Shown here one piece after another: positions 23,236-31,708 of a stretch of 38,875 bases of DNA. The notes below the pieces were generated by a model, which saw nothing but the letters and a program-made list of their open reading frames with translations, was not told where the DNA came from and did not search any database. The stretch's first letter is position 1, and every line of letters starts with the position of its first letter. This DNA is from Provencibacterium sp. (GTDB lineage: Bacteria > Bacillota > Clostridia > Oscillospirales > Ruminococcaceae), in assembly GCA_022792175.1 (NCBI GenBank), contig JAAWAN010000027.1, forward strand, positions 1 through 38,875, written 5' to 3'. A program made the position numbers and the translations under genes.

Positions 23236-23646
23236 CTATTTGCGCCGGGTGCGCAGGTTAACCCCCAAAACCCCGCCGGCCGCCCCGCACAGCAGCATGC
23301 TGAAAAGCTTGACCGGGAGCAGGGTGGTAAACTGGCCGGCCGTCAGCGGCAGGCCGCACAAAAGCAGCAGCAAAAAGAACGCACCACTGCAGGTAAGGCC
23401 GACCCACAGCCCCTTCTCCCGCGCCAGGCGGGCCGAGAGACAGCCGCCCGCAAAGCAGGAGAGAGAAACGGCCACAATCATGATGGGATCGATAAAACGC
23501 AGCGGCACATCCCGCAGGGTTAAAATCCCCGATAAAAGCAGAAGCAGCAGCGCACAGACCGCGGCGGAAACCGCCAGCCCCCAGAGAACCGGCTTCAGGA
23601 AGAGCTTTTTCAGTCCCTCCTCCAGCCCATAGCGGCTGTTGGACAT
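23236..23646 (-). CDS. TIGR04086 family membrane protein (SCIFF-associated)
   Basis: A 136-residue protein with four hydrophobic segments and a short basic C-terminus (NLRTRRK). TIGR04086 proteins are found next to the SCIFF precursor in Clostridia, and both position and size fit here. Small residues (GG, CAGG) line the membrane segments. It might help export or tether the peptide, but no function is established. ATG 23646 follows GGAGAGG by 8 nt. Confidence 0.85.
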   Translation of the reverse strand: MSNSRYGLEEGLKKLFLKPVLWGLAVSAAVCALLLLLLSGILTLRDVPLRFIDPIMIVAVSLSCFAGGCLSARLAREKGLWVGLTCSGAFFLLLLLCGLPLTAGQFTTLLPVKLFSMLLCGAAGGVLGVNLRTRRK

Positions 23647-23748
23647 AAGCAACACCTCTCCGTTTTTCCTTTTTGGATACAAAATTTTCCCTATCCAAAC
23701 AATATTCCGAAAAGGGCGCCTTTATGCGGCCCGGACACGGGAAAGCCG

Positions 23749-24090
23749 TTATTCCGCCGTATCGTCATGAACGGTGTTGTTCGTCTGCACGGCCCAGCGC
23801 GCAATGCGCAGCTTGCTGCGGTCGGAGCCGGTTTCAATCACCAGCGTATCCTCCTTGAGGCTGACCACCCGGCCGATGATGCCGCCAGAGGTGACCACCT
23901 CATCGCCCACCTCGAGGTTCGAGCGCATTTTCTGAATCTCCTTATCGCGCTTCTTCTGCGGGCGGATGAGCATAAAATAGAAAACAACAAAAACCAGCAC
24001 CAGCGGGAGCAGCTGCGCAATCATTAAAACAGCGCCGCCTGCCGCCTCACTGCCCTCGGCTCCCGCCTGCAGCAGATAATTCGAAAACAT
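23749..24090 (-). CDS. yajC: Preprotein translocase subunit YajC
   Basis: A 113-residue protein with one N-terminal membrane span (LMIAQLLPLVLVFVVFYFML). The signature FYFMLIRPQKKRDKEIQKMR follows, then a small domain with LEVGDEVVTSGGIIGRVVSL and a DTLVIETG strand. It binds SecDF and aids protein secretion. GGAGGT lies 7 nt before ATG 24090; upstream in-frame starts are rejected because they would put about 29 charged residues in front of the span. It sits between tgt and the SCIFF genes, as in many Clostridia. Confidence 0.95.
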   Translation of the reverse strand: MFSNYLLQAGAEGSEAAGGAVLMIAQLLPLVLVFVVFYFMLIRPQKKRDKEIQKMRSNLEVGDEVVTSGGIIGRVVSLKEDTLVIETGSDRSKLRIARWAVQTNNTVHDDTAE

Positions 24091-24148
24091 ACTTAATACC
24101 TCCATTTTTCGCACAACACTTCCGGCCATGCAGTTTGCAATACTATTC

Positions 24149-24177
24149 ATTATATCATGCTTATGCCGCCGGTTCAA
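24149..24177 (-). promoter_or_regulatory. SigmaA-type promoter for yajC
   Basis: On the minus strand TTGAAC (24177-24172) and TATAAT (24154-24149) are spaced by 17 bp, with TGA before the -10 (extended -10). It is about 60 bp from the yajC start, downstream of tgt. Confidence 0.8.
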
Positions 24178-24226
24178 CGGGTTGCCGGAATTTTGCCGGA
24201 AAATCCTCTAAAAAATCCGCTTCCTG

Positions 24227-25357
24227 CTAGATTCTCTGCGAGAGAATGGGGATATACTCCCGGCAGAACGCCTCATACCGCTCCTGCAAAATTGCCTCGC
24301 GGATTTTTTCCATCAGTGTGTTATAAAACCAGAGGTTGTGCATAACAAGCAGGCGCATGCCGAGCATCTCCTGCGCGCGCAGCAGGTGGCGCAGATAGGC
24401 CCGCGAAAAGCTGCGGCAGGCCGGGCATTCGCAGCCGGGGTCGAGCGGCTGCGGGTCGGTCTTGTATTTTTCATTGTTGAGGTTGCGGATGCCCTGCCAA
24501 GTGAAAATATGCCCGTGCCGGGCATTGCGGCTGGGCATTACACAGTCAAACAGGTCGATGCCCCGGCGCACCGCCTCCAGAATATTGGCCGGAGTGCCCA
24601 CCCCCATCAGATAGCGCGGCTTGTCCGCCGGCATAAACGGTTCGACCGCCTCGATGATGGCATACATCTCCTGCGCCGTCTCCCCCACCGCCAGGCCGCC
24701 GATGGCATAGCCCGCGCACTCAGTCTCCCGGATGCGCTTCATATGCTCAATGCGGATATCCGCATAGGTGGAGCCCTGGTTGATGCCGAAAAGCAGCTGG
24801 CGGGGGTTGATCGTATCCGCGCAGGCATTCAGCCGGTCGAGCTTCTGGCGGCAGCGAATAAGCCAGCGGGCGGTGCGCTCGGCGGAGCGCTGCACATAGC
24901 CGCGCTCCGCCGGGTTTTCAATGCACTCATCAAAGGCCATGGCAATGGTGGAGGCGAGGTTTGACTGCACCTGCATGCTCTCCTCCGGCCCCATGAAGAT
25001 TCGCCGGCCATCGATATGCGACTGAAACTGAACCCCATCCTCGGTAATTTTGCGCAGGCTGCTCAGCGAAAAAACCTGAAATCCGCCCGAGTCGGTCAGA
25101 ATGGGGCCCTCCCAGCCCATAAAGCGGTGCAGGCCGCCCATCGCCCGCACCACCTCGTCCCCCGGGCGCAGGTGAAGGTGGTAGGTGTTGCACAGCTCCA
25201 CCTGGCAGTGCAGCTGCTTTAAATCGAGCGAAGATACACCGCCCTTGATGGCCGCCGCCGTTCCCACATTCATAAAGGCGGGCAGCTGCACTGCTCCGTG
25301 CGGCGTTGTAAAGCTGCCCAGCCGCGCGCGGCCCTCCTGTTTAAGTAGTTGATACAT
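24227..25357 (-). CDS. tgt: tRNA-guanine (queuine) transglycosylase
   Basis: A 376-residue enzyme that swaps guanine 34 for a queuosine precursor in tRNA-Asn, Asp, His and Tyr. Conserved blocks are TPHGAVQLPAFMNVG, DSGGFQVFSL (general acid Asp), GGLAVGE, and MGVGTPANILEAVRRGIDLF with the nucleophile region DCVMPSRNARHG. The zinc site is CECPACRSFSRAYLRHL with a downstream His (LLVMHN). Length is normal. ATG 25357 fits the family N-terminus, although the only good Shine-Dalgarno sequence (GGAGGAG) is about 30 nt upstream, beyond a small hairpin. Confidence 0.97.
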   Translation of the reverse strand: MYQLLKQEGRARLGSFTTPHGAVQLPAFMNVGTAAAIKGGVSSLDLKQLHCQVELCNTYHLHLRPGDEVVRAMGGLHRFMGWEGPILTDSGGFQVFSLSSLRKITEDGVQFQSHIDGRRIFMGPEESMQVQSNLASTIAMAFDECIENPAERGYVQRSAERTARWLIRCRQKLDRLNACADTINPRQLLFGINQGSTYADIRIEHMKRIRETECAGYAIGGLAVGETAQEMYAIIEAVEPFMPADKPRYLMGVGTPANILEAVRRGIDLFDCVMPSRNARHGHIFTWQGIRNLNNEKYKTDPQPLDPGCECPACRSFSRAYLRHLLRAQEMLGMRLLVMHNLWFYNTLMEKIREAILQERYEAFCREYIPILSQRI

Positions 25358-25428
25358 AAGTCTTTGCGGGAAAAGCCTCCCGCTCCTCCTTCAACATTGA
25401 TTTTCCCGGCGGCCCTTTGCCGCCGCCC

Positions 25429-26310
25429 TCAGTCCAGATGCCGGAAGCCCTTGCCTAAAACATCGCTCGCACTGCAGCCGACAATAAAAGATCGAGGGTC
25501 GGCCTGCAGCGTCAGATCCCTTACCCGGAAAAACTGGCTCTTGGAGACCACACAGAAAATAACATTCTTCTGCGAATGGCCATAGCCGCCCTCCCCTTTG
25601 AGAATGGTTACCCCGCGATGCAGCTTTTCCAGAATCCCCGCTTCAATCTCCGCGCTGCGGTCGGAAATAATAAAAAGCAGCCGGTTGGTGTTGAGTCCAT
25701 AAACCATCTTGTCCATCACGATGGTGGAGGTGAAGATGGCCAGCGCCGCAAAAAGGGCGGTATCCAGATTGTGGTAGACAAAAACCGCCAGAATAACGAC
25801 CGTAAAGTTGGCCGCCATTAACAGCTTGCCGAGCGAAAACTGCGGAAATTTTTTCTGCAGCAGCGCGCCGATAATCGCCGTTCCGCCGGTTGTGGAGTTG
25901 GAGAAATAAACCAGCGCATTGCCCAGCCCCATCAGCGCGCCGCCAAACAGCGCCGCCATCAGCGGGGCCAGGGGCGAGGCGCTCTGATAGGGGGTAATGA
26001 TGGCGACCAGCGCGCCCACCGCATCGGTCAGAAGGCTGAAGCAGGCGGTTGAAATCAGCGTCCGGATGGTGAAACCCTTCGAGATATGCCGCCAGGATAA
26101 AAGCAGCAGCGGAAAATTGATAAGAAAAGTCATGATACCAATCGGGAGTCCCCACAGAAAGTTCATAATCGTCGCAAAGCCTACTACGCCGCCCGGGGCA
26201 ATCTGGTGCGGCGCAGTAAAATACTGTACGCCGAAGGCATAGGCGCCGGACCCTGCCACATTCAGCCCCAAAAAAGACATCGCCTGTTTTCTGGAAATGC
26301 TTTTCATCAT
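25429..26310 (-). CDS. YitT family protein (DUF161 + DUF2179)
   Basis: A 293-residue protein with about five N-terminal membrane spans. GVQYFTAPHQIAPGGVVGFA and YFSNSTTGGTAIIGALLQKK are typical YitT/DUF161 motifs. The C-terminal soluble DUF2179 domain includes HRGVTILKGEGGYGHSQKNV. The function of the family is unknown. Two ATG codons in tandem (26310, 26307) follow GAAAGAGGT by 7 nt; upstream in-frame starts lack a Shine-Dalgarno sequence. It diverges from the phosphodiesterase gene. Confidence 0.92.
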   Translation of the reverse strand: MMKSISRKQAMSFLGLNVAGSGAYAFGVQYFTAPHQIAPGGVVGFATIMNFLWGLPIGIMTFLINFPLLLLSWRHISKGFTIRTLISTACFSLLTDAVGALVAIITPYQSASPLAPLMAALFGGALMGLGNALVYFSNSTTGGTAIIGALLQKKFPQFSLGKLLMAANFTVVILAVFVYHNLDTALFAALAIFTSTIVMDKMVYGLNTNRLLFIISDRSAEIEAGILEKLHRGVTILKGEGGYGHSQKNVIFCVVSKSQFFRVRDLTLQADPRSFIVGCSASDVLGKGFRHLD

Positions 26311-26519
26311 CCCTGTGACCTCTTTCTCTGTCTCTACAGCAAAAATTGCAGATGAATGAATTCCTGCATTCCTTAGTATACACATGAGGCCGCTCCTGCG
26401 CCAGCCTTAAAGGAAAATTTTTTTTAAGAAAGCCGCCGTTTTTTTGATAAGCCCGCCCGCCGAAACGGGAAAAGCACTCTGAAATGCGGCGCTGCCCCTG
26501 TCTTTTGCGGCAGAAAAGG

Positions 26520-26548
26520 TTGAAGCTTTTCCCCGCTCGCATTATAAT
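26520..26548 (+). promoter_or_regulatory. SigmaA-type promoter for the phosphodiesterase gene
   Basis: TTGAAG (26520-26525) and a perfect TATAAT (26543-26548) are spaced by 17 bp, 35 bp before the start codon. The 273-bp divergent gap shows no other clear element. Confidence 0.8.
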
Positions 26549-26583
26549 AGAACCAAACGCTAACAGAAAGGGTGCTTTGCCGT

Positions 26584-27303
26584 ATGTCTTTAAACATTGC
26601 CCACCGCGGCTTTTCCGGCCGCTTCCCGGAAAACACCATGCTCGCCTTTAAAGAGGCCGAAAAAGCCGGCTGCGATGGAATCGAGCTGGATGTCCACCTC
26701 ACCAGCGATGGCGTTCCGGTGATTATCCACGATGAAAACGTCCGCCGCACGACCAATGGGGAGGGGCTCGTATCCTCCTTCACCGCCGCCGAGCTGGGCG
26801 CTCTTGATGCTTCCGCCGCCTGGAAGGGAAAATACCCGAAGCAGAGCATTCCAACGCTGGAGGAATATTTTGAATGGGTAAAGAATACCCGCCTTTTTAC
26901 CAACATCGAGCTTAAAAACAGCGTTATCGACTATCCCGGCCTGGAGGAGAAGGTCATCGCTCTCATCCGGCGCTATTCGCTCGAGGAGCACATTCTCTTC
27001 TCCTCCTTTAATCACTATTCCATCCTGCGCTGCAAGCGCCAGGCGCCCGAAATCCGCTGCGGGCTGCTTTACAGCTGCTGGCTGGCAAACCCCGGGGCCT
27101 ACGCCAAAAGCGTTGGAGCCGAATGCCTGCATCCGCATTTTTCGAGCCTTATCCCCGAAGCGCTCGCGGAAATCCGCAGCCAGAAGGTAACGGTGAACAC
27201 CTGGACGGTCAACGAAGAAAGCGATATGCGCCGGCTAATCGGCGAAGGAATCGAGGGAATCATCACCAACTTCCCCGACCGGCTGCATGCGCTTCTTGCC
27301 TGA
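26584..27303 (+). CDS. Glycerophosphodiester phosphodiesterase
   Basis: A 239-residue GDPD-family TIM-barrel hydrolase that splits glycerophosphodiesters into glycerol-3-phosphate and an alcohol. The active-site residues stand in NIAHRGFSGRFPENTMLAF (His, Arg and Glu), GIELDVHLTSDGVPVIIHDE (metal-binding Glu/Asp and catalytic His) and TNIELKN. The ending VNTWTVNEESDMRRLIGEGI and GIITNFPDRL is characteristic. There is no signal peptide, so it is cytoplasmic. ATG 26584 follows AAAGGG by 11 nt; a GTG four codons earlier overlaps the Shine-Dalgarno sequence. It is monocistronic, with a promoter and terminator of its own. Confidence 0.95.
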   Translation: MSLNIAHRGFSGRFPENTMLAFKEAEKAGCDGIELDVHLTSDGVPVIIHDENVRRTTNGEGLVSSFTAAELGALDASAAWKGKYPKQSIPTLEEYFEWVKNTRLFTNIELKNSVIDYPGLEEKVIALIRRYSLEEHILFSSFNHYSILRCKRQAPEIRCGLLYSCWLANPGAYAKSVGAECLHPHFSSLIPEALAEIRSQKVTVNTWTVNEESDMRRLIGEGIEGIITNFPDRLHALLA

Positions 27304-27340
27304 AGCGGACGGCCCTTTATCCATACTTGCGTTTGCAGCA

Positions 27341-27391
27341 GTGCCTGCCGCAAAAGGCTTTGCCTTTCGCGGCAGGCACCTGTTTTTTTTT
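27341..27391 (+). terminator. Rho-independent terminator of the phosphodiesterase gene
   Basis: An 11-bp perfect outer stem (27341-27351/27369-27379) encloses a further paired aaaggc/gccttt part and is followed by a run of nine T (27383-27391). Confidence 0.92.
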
Positions 27392-27454
27392 GAGAAAAAA
27401 CGGCTTAAACGGCGGCTCGGCCTTCTGGCTGAAAAGCGAAATGCATCCGACCCG

Positions 27455-28405
27455 TTACTTTTTCAGGCTCAGCGCCTGTTTAGCCTTTTCAGCAATATTC
27501 TCTGCCGTCAGCCCGTAAATCTTCAAAAGCTCCTCGGCCGGACCGGAAACGCCGTAAACATCATTCACGCCGACGCGCACCACCGGCACCGGGCAGGCAG
27601 CACAGACCGTTTCGCAGACGGCGGCGCCGAGGCCTCCGATGATGCTGTGCTCCTCGGCGGTAACAATGGCGCCCGTCTCGGCGGCGGCCGCGAGAATCAG
27701 CTCTTCATCGAGCGGCTTTATCGTATGGATATTGAGCACCCGCGCATCGATCCCCTCCTTCTCGAGCAGCTTTGCCGCCTCGAGCGCGAAGGGCACCGGC
27801 AGCCCGGTCGCCGCGATGGTCACATCCTTCCCCTCGCGAAGGACCGCGCCCTTGCCGATCTCAAAGCGGTAGCCCGCCTTATCCGAAAAGACCGGAACCG
27901 CCAGCCGCCCGAAACGCAGATAGACCGGCCCCTCATATTCATAGGCCGCGCGCACCGCCGCCTTCGCCTCCAGAAAATCGGCGGGATTGATAATCGTCAT
28001 ACCGGGGATGGTGCGCATCAGCGCAATATCTTCATTGCACTGGTGGGTCGCCCCATCCTCGCCTACCGAAATGCCGGCATGGGTCGCGCCGATTTTTACA
28101 TTGAGGTGCGGATAGCCAATCGAATTTCTCACCTGCTCAAAGGCGCGCCCGGCGGCAAACATGGCAAACGAGCTCGCAAACGGCACCAGCCCAGTCGTGG
28201 CCAGGCCTGCCGCAACGCTCATCATATTCCCCTCTGCAATGCCGCAGTTGATAAAGCGCTCCGGACATACCTTCAAAAAAGAGCCGGTTTTGGTGGATTT
28301 GGAGAGGTCTGCATCGAGCACCACCAGCCGGCTGCACTCGGCGGCCATCTCGGCGAGCGCCTCGCCGTAGCCCTCGCGGGTTGCTTTTTTTATGACGTCA
28401 GCCAT
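27455..28405 (-). CDS. Transketolase, C-terminal subunit
   Basis: A 316-residue protein carrying the pyrimidine-binding and C-terminal domains of transketolase as a separate chain. Signatures are VVLDADLSKSTKTGSF, FINCGIAEGNMMSVAAGLA (with the cofactor-activating Glu), SSFAMFAAGRAFEQVRNSI and ATHAGISVGEDGATHQ. The C-terminal domain has TAEEHSIIGGLG. With the N-terminal subunit, encoded 35 nt upstream, it would form a complete enzyme interconverting pentose and hexose phosphates. ATG 28405 is preferred over an ATG four codons earlier that abuts the Shine-Dalgarno sequence. Confidence 0.95.
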   Translation of the reverse strand: MADVIKKATREGYGEALAEMAAECSRLVVLDADLSKSTKTGSFLKVCPERFINCGIAEGNMMSVAAGLATTGLVPFASSFAMFAAGRAFEQVRNSIGYPHLNVKIGATHAGISVGEDGATHQCNEDIALMRTIPGMTIINPADFLEAKAAVRAAYEYEGPVYLRFGRLAVPVFSDKAGYRFEIGKGAVLREGKDVTIAATGLPVPFALEAAKLLEKEGIDARVLNIHTIKPLDEELILAAAAETGAIVTAEEHSIIGGLGAAVCETVCAACPVPVVRVGVNDVYGVSGPAEELLKIYGLTAENIAEKAKQALSLKK

Positions 28406-28440
28406 TGTAACGACCATCCCTTCTTCATCGGCTTTTTGCC

Positions 28441-29286
28441 CTATTCGTTTTCGCAGCGCTGCAGCGCCTCGGTGAGCTCCTGCATCGCCCTGCGGTACTG
28501 CTCCTCGTTCGGCGCAGAGCCATGCCAGCCCGCCTCGTTTTCCATAAAGGAAACGCCCTTGCCCTTGACCGAATGGGCGATGATGGCGGTCGGCTTCTCC
28601 TTTTCCGCCCTCGCCAGCGTAAAGGCGGCCGCAATCGACTCAAAATCATGCGCATGGATATTCAGAACATTGAAGCCGAACGCCTCGAATTTGCGGTCAA
28701 TTGGGTTGGGCGAACAGACGGTATCAATATCCCCGTCAATCTGCAGGCCGTTGTTATCCACGATAACGCAGAGGTTATGCAGCTTCTGGAAGCCCGCGAA
28801 CATCGCCGCCTCCCAGACCTGGCCCTCCTCCAGCTCACCATCGCCCAGAATGGTATAGACCCGGTAGCTTTTGCCGGTCAGCAGCGCCGCCTTGGCAATG
28901 CCGCAGGCGGCTGAAATGCCCTGCCCAAGCGATCCGCTGGACATATCCACCCCGGGGATCCCCTTCATATCCGGGTGCCCCTGCAGAAAGGAGCCGACCT
29001 GGCGCAGCTTTTTGAGCTCCTCCCCCGGGAAAAAGCCGCGGTTGGCAAGCGCCGCATAGTAAGCGGGGGCGCAGTGGCCCTTCGAAAGCACAAAGCGGTC
29101 GCGCTCCTCCATCCTCGGGTTCTGAGGGTCAATGTTCATCTCCTGCGTATACAAAACGGCCAGCAGGTCCGCAATCGAGAGCGACCCGCCCGGATGCCCG
29201 CTCTTCGCATGGTAAACGCCCTCAATCGCGCCGATGCGCACCCGGGCGGCGAAGGCAGCCAGCGCTTTTTTTTCTTCGCGTGTCAT
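28441..29286 (-). CDS. Transketolase, N-terminal subunit
   Basis: A 281-residue thiamine-diphosphate domain. HAKSGHPGGSLSIADLLAVL and RFVLSKGHCAPAYYAALA supply the substrate and cofactor His residues. ILGDGELEEGQVWEAA with VIVDNNGLQIDG is the ThDP/Mg motif (GDG...N), and HSVKGKGVSFMENEAGWHG is the conserved end. Two-gene transketolases of this type are common in Clostridia. GGAGGA lies 9 nt before ATG 29286. It precedes the C-terminal subunit in the same operon. Confidence 0.95.
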   Translation of the reverse strand: MTREEKKALAAFAARVRIGAIEGVYHAKSGHPGGSLSIADLLAVLYTQEMNIDPQNPRMEERDRFVLSKGHCAPAYYAALANRGFFPGEELKKLRQVGSFLQGHPDMKGIPGVDMSSGSLGQGISAACGIAKAALLTGKSYRVYTILGDGELEEGQVWEAAMFAGFQKLHNLCVIVDNNGLQIDGDIDTVCSPNPIDRKFEAFGFNVLNIHAHDFESIAAAFTLARAEKEKPTAIIAHSVKGKGVSFMENEAGWHGSAPNEEQYRRAMQELTEALQRCENE

Positions 29287-29355
29287 CTGATTTTCTCCTC
29301 CCATAATTTGATAAAAATATTGGAAAAGCTTTTTAAAAGCGGCGCCGGGCCCGAA

Positions 29356-30177
29356 TCAGCCGGCTTCGCACCGCTCTATCAGCTCATCAATCAGCATGCC
29401 GAGAGCCCCATCCATGCAGCAGCAGAGCACCCGGTTCACCCGGGCGCGCACGGCCGGTGCGGCATCCGCCGGCGCAGCGGAAAAGGCAGCGGCCTGCAGC
29501 AGCTCAAAATCGTTCTCGTTGTCGCCGATGGCGACCGTGTTCTCCATACGGATGCCGAGCCGCCGGGCAACGGCCAAAAGCCCCCTGCCCTTATCGACCT
29601 CCTGCGGAATCAGCTCCACCAGCCGCTCCCCGCTGACGACGACGCCGAAGCGGCCGGAGAAAATTTCCATCTCCTCCCGCAGCCCGGCCGTCTGCTCCGG
29701 ATTCTCCGCCAGAATCAGAATTTTATGGCAGCTATTCGGCGCCTCCTCTATTTTGCAGGGATCGGTATGTACCATTGGATGGGTATAGGCAATCTGCCGG
29801 CTCTTTTCAGAAGCACTTACCGGGCAGTAGAAATCCCCATCATCAATAATGACCGCCGCCCGGCCGTCAAAAAGCGCTACCAGCTCGCGCGCCGCCTCGT
29901 GTACCCCCTGTGTAATCTTGTGCTCCTCCAGAACCCGCAGGCTGCCCGGCTCGCAGAGCATCGCCCCGTTGGCAGCAATAATCGGCGCATTGATGGCAAA
30001 GTGCTCCGCCGCCTCCCGGACCATGTAGGGCACCCGGCCGGTGGCAAAGGTAAAGCGGCCGCCAAGAGAGGTAAATCGGCGCACCGCCTCAATATTCCGC
30101 GGCGGAACGCCCTCAGACCGGCGCAGAGCCGTTCCGTCAATATCGCTGCAAAGCAGCAGCTCGCTCAGCTTTGGCAT
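29356..30177 (-). CDS. HAD superfamily phosphatase (Cof type)
   Basis: A 273-residue hydrolase. Motif I is CSDIDGTAL with D12 as nucleophile and D14 as acid/base. FATGR carries the motif II Thr. A large C2-type cap follows, and motif IV is VAIGDNENDFELLQ. VDKGRGLLAVARRLGI is the motif III Lys region of Cof/YidA-like enzymes. These dephosphorylate sugar phosphates or cofactors; the substrate is not predictable. GGAGGAG precedes ATG 30177. It lies 18 nt after the pseudouridine synthase gene. Confidence 0.93.
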   Translation of the reverse strand: MPKLSELLLCSDIDGTALRRSEGVPPRNIEAVRRFTSLGGRFTFATGRVPYMVREAAEHFAINAPIIAANGAMLCEPGSLRVLEEHKITQGVHEAARELVALFDGRAAVIIDDGDFYCPVSASEKSRQIAYTHPMVHTDPCKIEEAPNSCHKILILAENPEQTAGLREEMEIFSGRFGVVVSGERLVELIPQEVDKGRGLLAVARRLGIRMENTVAIGDNENDFELLQAAAFSAAPADAAPAVRARVNRVLCCCMDGALGMLIDELIERCEAG

Positions 30178-30195
30178 GGTTGTCTCCTCCTATCG

Positions 30196-31107
30196 CTACA
30201 GACTGTTTTTGCGCAGAAACTCGGTAAAATATTCCGGCAGCGGACAGTCAAAGCGCAGCATTTCCCCACTCAGCGGATGAAGGAAGCCCAACGTTTTGGC
30301 ATGCAGACACTGCCCCTGCAGAGAGGTAATCACCCTTTTCGGCCCATAGACCGGGTCGCCCGCTACCGGATGGCCGATGGACGCCATATGCACCCGAATC
30401 TGGTGGGTGCGCCCCGTCTCCAGCCGGCAGGCGATATGGGAAAAGCCATCAAGCGGCTCCACCAGGCGGTAATGGGTGCAGGCGGGTTTGCCGTTTTTTT
30501 CGTTTACCGCCATGCGCTTGCGGTCGGCAGGGTGGCGGCCAATGGGGGCATTCACCGTTCCCTCCTGCTCTTTCAATGCGCCATAGACCACGGCGCGGTA
30601 TTCCCGCAGAAAGCGGTGGGCGGCTATCTGCTCCGCCAGAGAGCGGTGGGCGGCATCTGTTTTGGCGACGGCCAGAAGTCCGCTCGTATCCTTATCAATC
30701 CGGTGGACGATGCCCGGACGCAGTACGCCGCCAATCCCCGAGAGTTCCCCCCGGCAGTGCCAGAGCAGAGCGTTGACCAGCGTCCCATCCGGATTGCCCG
30801 GCGCGGGATGCACCACCATCCCCTTCGGCTTATTGACAACGAGCAGCGCCGCATCCTCATAAATAATATGAAGCGGCAGCTGCTGCGCCTGCACCCGCCA
30901 CTCGACCGGCTCCGGACGGATAAGGGAAAGGATGTCCCCCTCCCTCAGCCGGGCGCTGCTCCTGGCCGGGCGGCCGTTAAGGCAAACGGCCCCCGCCTCT
31001 ATCCAGCGCTGCACCTCGGTGCGCGCCGCGCTGCAGAGGGCCGCAAGCGCACTGTCCAGCCGCGCGCCCTCCTGCTCAGGCCCTGCCCGGTACTGCTCTT
31101 TATCCAT
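30196..31107 (-). CDS. RluA/RluD family 23S rRNA pseudouridine synthase
   Basis: A 303-residue RNA-modifying enzyme. The N-terminal S4 domain (RLDSALAALCSAARTEVQRW to RLREGDIL) binds RNA. The catalytic domain has VVNKPKGMVVHPAPGN and HRIDKDTSGLLAVAKTD with the catalytic Asp. CRLETGRTHQIRVHMASIGHP is the family signature, followed by DPVYG. It is RluD-like (YlyB in Bacillus), which lies next to lspA in many Firmicutes. Its ATG overlaps the end of lspA by 8 nt. Confidence 0.94.
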   Translation of the reverse strand: MDKEQYRAGPEQEGARLDSALAALCSAARTEVQRWIEAGAVCLNGRPARSSARLREGDILSLIRPEPVEWRVQAQQLPLHIIYEDAALLVVNKPKGMVVHPAPGNPDGTLVNALLWHCRGELSGIGGVLRPGIVHRIDKDTSGLLAVAKTDAAHRSLAEQIAAHRFLREYRAVVYGALKEQEGTVNAPIGRHPADRKRMAVNEKNGKPACTHYRLVEPLDGFSHIACRLETGRTHQIRVHMASIGHPVAGDPVYGPKRVITSLQGQCLHAKTLGFLHPLSGEMLRFDCPLPEYFTEFLRKNSL

Positions 31108-31591
31108 CAGCAGCCGCCCCGCTCTCCCGGCGCGGCTCCACCACCAGAAAGTAGAGAAGCATCAGCCCCGTTCCGATGACAACGCAGCAGTCCGCAAAAT
31201 TGAAGACCGGAAAATTGATCGGCACAAAATAAATATAATCGACCACATATCCCCTGAAAACCCGGTCGATCAGATTTCCGAAGCCGCCCGCCAGAATCAG
31301 CGAAAGGCTGACGGTAAAAAGGCGGGAACGCACCCGGCCGCTCAGCAGAAGGCCGAGCAGCAAAAACAAAACCACCGAGGTCACCCCGATGAGCAGAAAG
31401 GTCCGGTTCTGCAGAATACTGAATGCAGCTCCCCGGTTCTCCCGGTATTCCAGATGCAGCACACCGGACCAGAGCCGGATGGTCTGCACCGGCTGCAGGA
31501 CCTGCACCGCCCAGTGTTTCAGCAGCTGGTCAATCCCGATAAACACCGCAGCGGCCAAAAGCGAAAGGGAAAGAAAGGTCTTCGTTTTCAT
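31100..31591 (-). CDS. lspA: Prolipoprotein signal peptidase (signal peptidase II)
   Basis: A 163-residue membrane aspartyl protease with four hydrophobic segments. Conserved motifs are IDQLLKHW, RENRGAAFSI, GGFGNLIDRVFRGYVVDYI (first catalytic Asp) and FPVFNFADCCVVIG (second catalytic Asp). It cleaves lipoprotein signal peptides such as those at 0.2 kb and 17.2 kb. The start is moderately certain: ATG 31591 gives the family N-terminus, but AGGAG is 17 nt upstream. It ends inside the rluD-like start. Confidence 0.95.
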   Translation of the reverse strand: MKTKTFLSLSLLAAAVFIGIDQLLKHWAVQVLQPVQTIRLWSGVLHLEYRENRGAAFSILQNRTFLLIGVTSVVLFLLLGLLLSGRVRSRLFTVSLSLILAGGFGNLIDRVFRGYVVDYIYFVPINFPVFNFADCCVVIGTGLMLLYFLVVEPRRESGAAADG

Positions 31592-31650
31592 AAGCTTTAT
31601 GCTGTTCACTCCTGAAAAGGCCTCCCGTTTCGGGGGAAACGCCCTTTGAC

Positions 31651-31695
31651 AGGGTTTGGCGGCGCATCCGACTGTCGGCGGCGCCGCCAAACCCT
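31651..31695 (-). terminator. Long hairpin between ileS and lspA
   Basis: A perfect 15-bp stem (31651-31665/31681-31695) has a loop that itself holds ccga/tcgg. It begins 13 bp beyond the ileS stop. On the minus strand no T run follows, so it may slow or process the transcript rather than terminate it cleanly. A TCTTTT run flanks it on the plus side. Confidence 0.5.
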
Positions 31696-31708
31696 CTTTT
31701 ATGTGATT

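Noticed and set aside
28975-31179. 734-residue plus-strand frame
   Set aside because: It covers transketolase, HAD phosphatase and rluD-like genes on the other strand, all with conserved catalytic motifs.
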